NCBI GenBank assembly: GCA_002719615.1
Contig: PBHZ01000018.1
Location: 49,940 to 90,388, forward strand
Direction of reading: 5' to 3'
Length of the DNA stretch: 40,449 bases
Origin: Methanobacteriota archaeon
GTDB taxonomy: Archaea; Thermoplasmatota; Poseidoniia; Poseidoniales; Thalassarchaeaceae
This document shows positions 34,436 through 40,449 of this stretch, piece after piece. Each line of letters begins with the position of its first letter. The first letter of the stretch is position 1. The notes under the pieces were generated by a model that saw nothing but the letters and a program-made list of their open reading frames with translations, was not told where the DNA came from and did no database searches. The position numbers and the translations under genes were made by a program.

Positions 34436-34858
34436 TTAGCCCAGTCCTTTTTTCCAATGGATTCCATCTTCTCTTATTTCTTTTTTCCAAAGAGGGGCTT
34501 GCCTTTTTAACTCATCAATAAGCCAACTACATGCAGAAAAACCCTCTCTCCTATGCGCAGAAGAAACATGGATGCTCACAATCGGCTCCATTGGTTTAAC
34601 TGATCCAATACGATGCGCTATTGAAACAGATTTCACTCCAAATTTTTTTATTGATTCTTCTCCAATTTTTCTTAGTACCATTGGTAATTTTTTTTCCCAT
34701 GAGTCGAAAATCAATTCTTGTACTTTTATTGCTTCTTCATTTCCTCTCACAATTCCTGTAAATGAAACTATACTACCACAATTTTCTTTATCGATTTTTT
34801 CAAGTAATTTTTCAGGCTTCAATTCTTCAGACTCAACTGATATGAAGACTTCAGACAT
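34436..34858 (-). CDS. moaE: Molybdopterin synthase catalytic subunit (MoaE)
   Basis: The large subunit of molybdopterin synthase, which inserts sulfur from MoaD into cyclic pyranopterin. CGSIVSFTGIVRGNEEAIKVQELIFDSWEKKLPMVLRKI is the first half; AHRIGSVKPMEPIVSIHVSSAHRREGFSACSWLIDELKRQAPLWKKEI carries the HRREGF and PLWKKE active-site motifs. The track start at 35017 would overlap the divergent oxidoreductase; ATG 34858 (MSEVFISVE) gives 140 aa, the normal length. MoaD is not in the window. Confidence 0.94.
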   Translation of the reverse strand: MSEVFISVESEELKPEKLLEKIDKENCGSIVSFTGIVRGNEEAIKVQELIFDSWEKKLPMVLRKIGEESIKKFGVKSVSIAHRIGSVKPMEPIVSIHVSSAHRREGFSACSWLIDELKRQAPLWKKEIREDGIHWKKGLG

Positions 34859-34937
34859 ATACCTTGGATAAGGCCATACATCTTGAATACAACGGAAATA
34901 ACCCAATGTTGAAATTATATATAATACTCCGAAATAT

Positions 34938-36164
34938 ATGGCCGACAAACCTATACACATTTTAGGTGCTGGTTTATCTGGCCTTTCTGCGGCTATTCTA
35001 CTTGCAAATGCAGGCAAAGAAGTACATGTTTATGATGTCAGAAAAGATAGTGGAGCACGCTTTGATGGAGATTTTCAAGGAATAGAAAATTGGACATCTT
35101 CTCCAGATTTTTTTGATGAGATGAGAGATTGGGGGATAGATCCAGATTCATTCAAATCAGATGCATTCAATATTGTCGATTTAGCTCATCCCGATGACAT
35201 CATAACTCAACCCAAGACTGAAGAAATTGCATTCAGAGTAGTTGAAAGAGGTACTGATAATCACTGTATAGATCAAGGTCTAAAAAAACTTGCATTGGAA
35301 GCAGGTGCCAATATACATTACGGTACACGAAAAGAACCTCAAGAATGCGACATAATTGCTGCAGGTCCAAAAGACTCTAGCGCAATTGCTTTTGGAGAGA
35401 TATTTCATACAGACCACCCCAATCATGTTACTTTACAACTCAACGATAAATTGGCTCCTGGCGCTTATTCATATCTAATTATTATCGACGGCATTGGGTT
35501 AATTTGTACCTGTCTTTGGCGCAAACAAAAGCGAAGTAGTCGTTATCTGAATGAAACTATAGCTTGGTATGAACAAAATTATGAATTAAACAGGAAACCA
35601 ATAAAAAGAGTAGGTGGTAAAGGAGATTTTTCATTACCAGAGAAATATATACATGAAGGACGTTATTATGTTGGTGAAGCTGGTGGTTTACAAGATTTCA
35701 TGTGGGGTTTTGGAATGAGGTATGCAATAACAAGTGGCGTACTAGCAGCCCAAAGTATATTGGGAGAATGTGATTATGAAGTTGAAGTTCGTAAAAGACT
35801 TGTTCCTTTGGTAAAATCGAGTGCAATAAACCGTTTTTTACTCAATAGAGTTGGAGACAGAGGATTCAAATTAGCAGCCAGATATTGGATGTGGGATCAG
35901 AAACGTAAGGGAGATGGTTTAGCTTTCATGCGATGGCTTTACGCACCAAGTATATTTCGTAATTTATTATGGCCAATTGTTAAGTTAGGTATGTTGAGAC
36001 GTAAAAGGTTGAATGATGGAAGATTTGTGAGTAGGATGCCATTCAGAAAAGCATTAAAAAGAGATAATTGGAATCCAAGTATCGAAGCAATAGAAATAGG
36101 TAAGCAATGGGATAAAGTTAGGAAATCCGGTGCACACGCCTCTTTCACAGAATCAGATACTTAG
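34938..36164 (+). CDS. FAD-dependent oxidoreductase, geranylgeranyl-reductase-like
   Basis: A flavoprotein of the p-hydroxybenzoate hydroxylase/geranylgeranyl reductase superfamily. The dinucleotide fold IHILGAGLSGLSAAILLANAGKEVHVYDVR is at the N-terminus. FRVVERGTDNHCIDQGLKKLALEAGANIHYGT is the conserved Arg/Asp region before the second FAD strand, CDIIAAGP the next FAD strand, and RYYVGEAGGLQDFMWGFGMRYAITSGVLAAQSIL the GD-type FAD motif (here GEAGG). The C-terminus is basic with possible membrane-associating hydrophobic stretches. It heads the plus-strand acyl-CoA cluster, and the next gene starts at the base after its stop. The substrate is unknown. Confidence 0.85.
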   Translation: MADKPIHILGAGLSGLSAAILLANAGKEVHVYDVRKDSGARFDGDFQGIENWTSSPDFFDEMRDWGIDPDSFKSDAFNIVDLAHPDDIITQPKTEEIAFRVVERGTDNHCIDQGLKKLALEAGANIHYGTRKEPQECDIIAAGPKDSSAIAFGEIFHTDHPNHVTLQLNDKLAPGAYSYLIIIDGIGLICTCLWRKQKRSSRYLNETIAWYEQNYELNRKPIKRVGGKGDFSLPEKYIHEGRYYVGEAGGLQDFMWGFGMRYAITSGVLAAQSILGECDYEVEVRKRLVPLVKSSAINRFLLNRVGDRGFKLAARYWMWDQKRKGDGLAFMRWLYAPSIFRNLLWPIVKLGMLRRKRLNDGRFVSRMPFRKALKRDNWNPSIEAIEIGKQWDKVRKSGAHASFTESDT

Positions 36165-37079
36165 ATGTTAGTCACTAACTTCCGTTTGATTGAAATAACC
36201 AATCATTATGCCAACAACATGTCTTCTTGGCCGGAACTTAAATCAATGCCTAATAATTTGGTAAACTATGGAGTTACTGATAATGGAATAGCCATTATTG
36301 AACTTATATCTGATACTGATGGGAAACCTCTCACTGATGGTCGAACTTCTGTTAATACATACACTAGGGAGATGTGGGAAGATATAGATCAAGCCATTCT
36401 CAGTGCTCGTTTCGATGGAGATGTCTCAGTTATACTTTTGACTGGTCATGGCGAAAAATTCTTCTCCGCAGGTGCTAGTATAAACTATCTCAATACTCTA
36501 TCACCTAGATACAAATATTTCTTCTGCCTTCATGCTAATGAAACTCTATCTAGGTTAGAACAAACTCCCAAACTAGTAATAGCAGCATTGAACGGTCACA
36601 CTGTTGGAGGTGGATTAGAAATCGCTATGGCAGCAGATATCAGAATAGCACATAAAGGTAATTTCCAAATAGGTTTGCCAGAAGTTTCCCTTGGAGTATT
36701 AGCAGGAACTGGAGGTACAGCACGTCTCGCTCGCCTAGTCGGAAAGGCAAGGGCAATGGAAATAATGGTTACAGGCCGAAAATTTTCTTTTGAGGAAGCG
36801 CGAGATATGGACCTAATTCACGATATATATGACAGCGTTGGCCTGGAAGACTTTAGAACAGATGTTCTTGATTACGCTGGCCAATTTACATTACCATTAG
36901 CAGCCGCTAAAGCAATTGGTAACATCAAACGCAGCGTTCAAAGTGGAATTGAAATACCATTAGAATATCATCTAGCATTAGAAAGAGAATTACAGTCAGA
37001 TTTATTTCAATCTGAAGATGCTAAAGAAGGCATTGCATCTTATGTTGAAAGGAGAACGCCAAGATTCAAAGGTGAGTAA
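36165..37079 (+). CDS. Enoyl-CoA hydratase/isomerase family protein
   Basis: A crotonase-fold enzyme acting on acyl-CoA. VSVILLTGHGEKFFSAGASINYL forms the oxyanion-hole segment. ALNGHTVGGGLEIAMAADIRIA carries one catalytic Glu, and IGLPEVSLGVLAGTGGTARLARLVGKARAMEIMVTGRKFSFEEA carries the second, so hydration should be possible. The 304 aa are longer than usual (about 260) at the N-terminus; ATG 36165 touches the previous stop, but an internal start such as ATG 36219 is possible. It lies next to a BoxB homologue and a hydroxyacyl-CoA dehydrogenase. Confidence 0.92.
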   Translation: MLVTNFRLIEITNHYANNMSSWPELKSMPNNLVNYGVTDNGIAIIELISDTDGKPLTDGRTSVNTYTREMWEDIDQAILSARFDGDVSVILLTGHGEKFFSAGASINYLNTLSPRYKYFFCLHANETLSRLEQTPKLVIAALNGHTVGGGLEIAMAADIRIAHKGNFQIGLPEVSLGVLAGTGGTARLARLVGKARAMEIMVTGRKFSFEEARDMDLIHDIYDSVGLEDFRTDVLDYAGQFTLPLAAAKAIGNIKRSVQSGIEIPLEYHLALERELQSDLFQSEDAKEGIASYVERRTPRFKGE

Positions 37080-37112
37080 TTTTTTCAATATTCTTATTCT
37101 GACATACATTTA

Positions 37113-37121
37113 TTCATATAG
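37113..37121 (+). promoter_or_regulatory. TATA-like box before boxB
   Basis: TTCATATAG is centred about 27 bp before ATG 37143 in the only sizeable gap (63 bp) inside the acyl-CoA cluster, with no Shine-Dalgarno. It suggests that the downstream genes can be transcribed separately. Confidence 0.4.
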
Positions 37122-37142
37122 TAATTATGTATCCGCATTTTT

Positions 37143-38288
37143 ATGGCAGATACAGAAATCGTAGAGAAATATACTCCCAACTTTGAAGCATGGGTTCAAG
37201 ACTTCACCGAATGGCAAACGAGAATAGGATTCGACCCCTCATGGTTGGGTGATTACAGATTTGATATCAAGTTCGACTGGGATACGGCTGGAGAAAAAAT
37301 AGAATTTGGAGATTTCGAAGGTATGCCGAAATGGGAAAGAAGAATGCAAATACCCCAACAAAATATCAGAGACGCCATAATCAGTATGATTAGCGTACAA
37401 GGAGATACAGAATTTGCTAGTGTGGAACAGCAAAACCATTTGCTTGCTACTGCCCCAACAGAATATGATATGAAATCAGCACTGAGAATAATGTGTGAAG
37501 AACAAAGGCATGGCTGGCAAATGGCATATGTCCTGTGTACGTATTTTGGAGAACAGGGAGTTAGAGAAGCTTCAAAACTTCTTGAAAGGAATGCTCAAGA
37601 TGGAACCAGAATTCTAGGATCTTTTAATGCTCCAATTGATCATTGGCTAGACTTCTTCTGTTTCACTCACTTTATTGATAGAGATGGAAAATATCAACTA
37701 AAAATGTTGAGTACCTCTTCATTCAAGCCTTTGGCAGCCTCCATGGGTCCTATGTTAAAAGAAGAATCATTCCATCTTGGAACCGGAGCAAACGGACTAA
37801 GAAGAATAGTAAAACAAGGTGTAATTCCTTGTGAATTATTACAAAAATATCTGAATAAGTGGATTAGTACAGGATTAGATCTTTTCGGTACTGATGACTC
37901 TACAAGCGCACAATGGGCTTATGTTTACGGAGTAAAGGGTAGATACGATGAGAGAGAAAGTGATGTCGAAGCAGATCGTGCACATCTAAACGAGGCAAGT
38001 AGAGAATTATATTTCCAAGAATTAAGGGAAGAAATGAGGAGAATAAGCGCGGTTAGAAAAGAGGGAGAGCCAGAATTATTCATACCCTCTGATAAATTCA
38101 ACCGTGGCATAGGAATGTACGCGGGGAAGAATTACACAATAACCGGTGAAAAATTTGACGGTAGTGATGAAGAATATCAAGATTATTTAGTTAGTGTCCT
38201 GCCAACTGATGAAGATGAAGATAAATTAATGAATGATTATATGAAAAAAGAATGGATTCAATACCGTGAATGGAAAGGGAAAAAATAA
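37143..38288 (+). CDS. BoxB-like diiron benzoyl-CoA-type epoxidase
   Basis: It resembles BoxB, the diiron subunit of aerobic benzoyl-CoA 2,3-epoxidase, related to PaaA of phenylacetyl-CoA epoxidase. SVQGDTEFASVEQQNHLLATAPTEYDM, MCEEQRHGWQMAYVLCTYFG, RILGSFNAPIDHWLDFFCFTHFIDRDGKYQL and MLKEESFHLGTGANGLRRI follow the BoxB core. Likely iron ligands are E90 (or E95), E120, H123, D179, E208 and H211, so the centre looks intact. At 381 aa it is shorter than typical BoxB (about 470). The reductase BoxA and the lyase BoxC are not adjacent. The substrate may be another CoA ester. It is followed by a short unknown gene. Confidence 0.82.
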   Translation: MADTEIVEKYTPNFEAWVQDFTEWQTRIGFDPSWLGDYRFDIKFDWDTAGEKIEFGDFEGMPKWERRMQIPQQNIRDAIISMISVQGDTEFASVEQQNHLLATAPTEYDMKSALRIMCEEQRHGWQMAYVLCTYFGEQGVREASKLLERNAQDGTRILGSFNAPIDHWLDFFCFTHFIDRDGKYQLKMLSTSSFKPLAASMGPMLKEESFHLGTGANGLRRIVKQGVIPCELLQKYLNKWISTGLDLFGTDDSTSAQWAYVYGVKGRYDERESDVEADRAHLNEASRELYFQELREEMRRISAVRKEGEPELFIPSDKFNRGIGMYAGKNYTITGEKFDGSDEEYQDYLVSVLPTDEDEDKLMNDYMKKEWIQYREWKGKK

Positions 38289-38301
38289 GGAAGGAATTAA
38301 T

Positions 38302-38865
38302 ATGCAACATGTATCCCTACTCGCTTTCGATAAAAAGAAATGTGAACCATTTTTTAATAGACTGACAGAATTATTTTATGAACATCATCATTCCGACTCT
38401 CAAAAACCAGATGAATATGAACGCTTACTGTATATGGTAAAGCGACCATACGATGATAAAATGTTGGATATGATAGATGATTGGATGGAAATTGGTAAAA
38501 GAGAGTGGAAGGAAGAAACTACTCGTGAGGTGAAATTAGCTCTATATGCAATAAAATATCCAGATACATTACTTATTGATAGTTTCACCGAAAAAGCGAG
38601 ATCTGATTTAAAGCGACTATCTAGTTATCTTCATTTTACTCATCACACCTACGCGATTTGGGATGAAGATACAAGAAAAGGATTATCTAAATTAGGAATC
38701 GACATTCCTCAAACAGATGTCGCCGATCCATTCATCTACGGTGCATATGTCAGCGCAATAGAACTTTTGAAAGATGTTGCACCATTTACTTGTTTTTTAG
38801 AACATGATGTACCTCGTCAAAGATTATTTCAAGCTGCACTTGCATCTTATGGGCGTGAAGATTGA
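38302..38865 (+). CDS. Unrecognised helical protein encoded next to BoxB homologue
   Basis: No family is recognised. The track begins at an ATG (38266) inside boxB, but AAGGAAGGAATTA before ATG 38302 (MQHVSLLAFDKKK) makes the latter the better start, giving 188 aa. The protein is soluble, mainly helical, with His/Trp/Tyr-rich patches (LFYEHHHSD; SYLHFTHHTYAIWDED) and a C-terminal FLEHDVPRQRLFQAALASYG. It lies between the diiron oxygenase and the hydroxyacyl-CoA dehydrogenase, with 13 bp before it and a 4-bp overlap after it, so it probably serves the same pathway, perhaps as an accessory subunit. Confidence 0.75.
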   Translation: MQHVSLLAFDKKKCEPFFNRLTELFYEHHHSDSQKPDEYERLLYMVKRPYDDKMLDMIDDWMEIGKREWKEETTREVKLALYAIKYPDTLLIDSFTEKARSDLKRLSSYLHFTHHTYAIWDEDTRKGLSKLGIDIPQTDVADPFIYGAYVSAIELLKDVAPFTCFLEHDVPRQRLFQAALASYGRED

Positions 38866-39785
38866 GTAAATCATATGGACTAGGCATACAACCTACTAAC
38901 ATGAAAGTCAATGTTGTCGCAGTTATAGGTGCTGGCACGATGGGTGCAGGAATAGCTCAGATATGTGCACAAAGAGGTTGGAGGACAAAAATCTTTGATA
39001 CTTCTGAGAAGAGCCTCCAAACCTCTCTAAAAAGTATCAATTCGTTCTGGGAGAAAGGAATATTACGTGGAAAAACTACTAGAGAACAATTAATTTCATG
39101 GTCTGAAAATTTGGAAACTCATACTGATATGGCAAAAGCAGTTTCAAATGCCGATATTGTTATTGAAGCTGTTCCTGAGATATTATCATTGAAGAAGGAA
39201 ATTTTCTCCAAATTAGATAATATTCTACCTGAGAAGACAATATTGGTTACTAATACTTCTAGCTTATCTATTTCGGAGATAGCAAATTCAACTAATAGGC
39301 CAGACAGAGTTATAGGGATGCACTTCTTCAATCCTGTTCCTATAATGAAATTAATTGAAATAGTTAGGCATGAAAAATGTTCAAAAGAAACGATAAAAAT
39401 AGCAGAATGTGTAGGTTTAGAACTTAATAAAAAAACAATTCTTGTACATGATTATCCCGGTTTTGCAACAAGCAGATTAGGCGTAATTTTAGGAAATGAA
39501 GCCATAAAAATGCTATCGGAAGGCGTTGCATCTGCCAGTGATATCGATACTGCAATGGTGCTTGGTTACAAACATCCTATAGGGCCATTAGAATTAACAG
39601 ATTTAGTAGGTTTGGATGTTAGAAGAGACATTCTAAATAATCTTGCAAATTCTTTTTCTGATGATTCGTATCTTCCCCATCCTCTTTTAGAAAAATTAGT
39701 GGAGAATGGAAATCTTGGAATAAAAACAAATAAGGGAATATACAATTGGAATAATGGTGTAAAACAAGATCGAGACGATTTATGA
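38862..39785 (+). CDS. 3-hydroxyacyl-CoA dehydrogenase (3-hydroxybutyryl-CoA dehydrogenase type)
   Basis: It oxidises 3-hydroxyacyl-CoA to 3-ketoacyl-CoA with NAD(P). The dinucleotide fold is VVAVIGAGTMGAGIAQICAQRGWRTKIFD. VIEAVPEILSLKKEIFSKLDNILPEKTILVTNTSSLSISEIA has the conserved Glu/Ser region, and RVIGMHFFNPVPIMKLIEIVR the catalytic His-Glu region. The C-terminal domain includes YPGFATSRLGVILGNEA and GYKHPIGPLELTDLVGLDV. The start may be TTG 38862, overlapping the previous stop by 4 bp, or ATG 38901 (MKVNVVAVIGAG), which gives a more typical N-terminus. It acts after the enoyl-CoA hydratase of this cluster. Confidence 0.93.
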   Translation: MSKSYGLGIQPTNMKVNVVAVIGAGTMGAGIAQICAQRGWRTKIFDTSEKSLQTSLKSINSFWEKGILRGKTTREQLISWSENLETHTDMAKAVSNADIVIEAVPEILSLKKEIFSKLDNILPEKTILVTNTSSLSISEIANSTNRPDRVIGMHFFNPVPIMKLIEIVRHEKCSKETIKIAECVGLELNKKTILVHDYPGFATSRLGVILGNEAIKMLSEGVASASDIDTAMVLGYKHPIGPLELTDLVGLDVRRDILNNLANSFSDDSYLPHPLLEKLVENGNLGIKTNKGIYNWNNGVKQDRDDL

Positions 39786-40063
39786 GGTTTTTTTTGTCAT
39801 TAAGTATTGAGTTAATAGGTTTATTTGCGGGTTTTTTGGGCGTAATAGCATGGATTCCTCAAATCAAGGAAGTATGGATTCAGAAATCTCATGAGGGAAT
39901 ATCTCTCCCCACATTTTTTCTTGTTGCATCGGCTTTAATTTTATGGCTAATTTATGGAATATTAATCGTTTCTTATTCTATTATTATAGCTAATATAGCC
40001 GCCCTGATTTGTATTTTACTAGTTATTTTCGGCGTATTAAGAATACGCCATTCTGAGAATTAA
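39782..40063 (+). CDS. SemiSWEET/PQ-loop-type small membrane transporter
   Basis: A 93-residue protein with three membrane helices (LIGLFAGFLGVIAWIPQ; TFFLVASALILWLIYGILI; IIIANIAALICILLVIFGVL). The PQ motif at the end of helix 1 (AWIPQIKEVWIQKSHEGISLPTF) is characteristic of SemiSWEET proteins, which dimerise to carry small sugars. Its ATG overlaps the preceding stop by four bases, so it is translated with the acyl-CoA cluster; a non-sugar substrate linked to that pathway is possible. Confidence 0.85.
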   Translation: MRFFLSLSIELIGLFAGFLGVIAWIPQIKEVWIQKSHEGISLPTFFLVASALILWLIYGILIVSYSIIIANIAALICILLVIFGVLRIRHSEN

Positions 40064-40065
40064 TA

Positions 40066-40449
40066 TCATATTTTCGTTAATATTCTATGAAAATGATGAA
40101 CTCCTATTTCCATGGTGGGAGAATATCTGCCCCTATCATATGAAGAACTACTTACTCCAATTTGTACTCCTTCTACTATTTCTTGATCTTCTCTTTCAAC
40201 TTTATCCAAATCTCCTCCAGCTCCTTCTCCAATTAATGAAGCGTCAGCAATATATCTCTGATAAATTATTTCAGTTTTATTAACTGAAGTGGGAACTACT
40301 AGATTTACTGATAATCCCCACGGATAGAAATTCAGCATTAATCCGGGAAAAATCCAGAAGTAATATGCAGCAATTTTCTTTCCATAATCCTTCGATATTT
40401 CAGGTAAATCAAAGGAGTCTTCGCCATCCTTTGCAATTCCTATTTGCAA
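40066..40449 (-). CDS. Rieske-type ring-hydroxylating oxygenase alpha subunit, C-terminal part (5' truncated by window)
   Basis: The frame is open to the right edge; the track's initial Met there is a TTG codon inside the gene. YYFWIFPGLMLNFYPWGLSVNLVVPTSVNKTEIIYQRYI is the typical strand of the catalytic domain, and VEREDQEIVEGVQIGVSSSSYDRGRYSPTMEIGVHHFHRIL the C-terminal ED..vE.vQ.g..s..y..G.ysp..E..vhhF block of Rieske oxygenase alpha subunits (choline monooxygenase- or aromatic-dioxygenase-like). The Rieske 2Fe-2S domain and the iron ligands lie outside the window. It converges on the transporter gene with a 2-bp gap, which adds a second oxygenase to this corner. Confidence 0.87.
   Translation of the reverse strand: MQIGIAKDGEDSFDLPEISKDYGKKIAAYYFWIFPGLMLNFYPWGLSVNLVVPTSVNKTEIIYQRYIADASLIGEGAGGDLDKVEREDQEIVEGVQIGVSSSSYDRGRYSPTMEIGVHHFHRILTKI

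Noticed and set aside
1-40449. CRISPR arrays, insertion sequences, integrases or phage genes
   Set aside because: No regularly spaced repeats, transposase or integrase motifs were seen; the window is ordinary chromosomal sequence.

Overview
The window is AT-rich, gene-dense archaeal DNA. Its core genes are archaeal: A/V-type ATP synthase subunits A, B and D, fibrillarin plus Nop5, transcription factor S, PCNA, Orc1/Cdc6, a degenerate SelB-like factor, and a DUF359 dephospho-CoA kinase. These are mixed with bacterial-looking metabolic genes (Fpg, GlpX, class I aldolase, biotin carboxylase, a CysJ-like reductase, a BoxB homologue). That mix and the low GC suggest a surface-ocean Marine Group II/III (Poseidoniales-like) euryarchaeon. 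The lineage is an inference; no rRNA gene is present.

Layout: 1-2.5 kb is the end of the ATP synthase operon. At 2.6-6 kb are a large membrane protein that I read as a site-2-protease (M50) homologue without its metal-binding residues, and ketopantoate reductase. At 6-8.7 kb, on the minus strand, are Fpg, fibrillarin and Nop5. At 8.7-11.5 kb are the fluoride channel CrcB, TFS, PCNA and a glycosyltransferase. At 11.5-16.7 kb, mostly minus strand, are a minimal FGE-like membrane protein, an ABC exporter, tRNA-Gly(TCC), a TatD-like hydrolase, a divergent TBP-like protein and a possible TraB-like protein. At 16.8-20 kb are a thioesterase, a SelB-like protein and a PH-like membrane protein. At 20-24 kb are a PfkB kinase, biotin carboxylase and a diflavin reductase. 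At 24-28 kb are an MBL hydrolase, Orc1/Cdc6, a small membrane protein and a PPAT-DUF359 fusion.

The least explained part is 28.16-31.86 kb. It holds a 340-bp gene-free stretch rich in complementary segments (a candidate structured RNA), an 858-aa protein with an N-terminal winged helix and an otherwise unknown body, a 235-bp AT-rich intergenic region with a perfect 16-bp palindrome and a 10-bp inverted repeat, and two tandem paralogous small winged-helix proteins. It looks like a self-contained regulatory locus.

From 31.9 to 34.9 kb are class I fructose-bisphosphate aldolase with GlpX fructose-bisphosphatase, then MoaC and MoaE. From 34.9 to the right edge is a plus-strand acyl-CoA cluster: FAD oxidoreductase, enoyl-CoA hydratase, BoxB-type diiron oxygenase, an unrecognised 188-aa protein, 3-hydroxyacyl-CoA dehydrogenase and a SemiSWEET-like carrier. 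It faces a truncated Rieske oxygenase. The set suggests aerobic breakdown of an aromatic or related acyl-CoA.

Two translation-initiation styles are visible. Genes inside operons tend to have Shine-Dalgarno sequences, while several genes that start transcription units have a TATA-like element about 25-31 bp before the start codon and no Shine-Dalgarno, which fits leaderless mRNAs. No CRISPR array, insertion sequence or integrase was seen.
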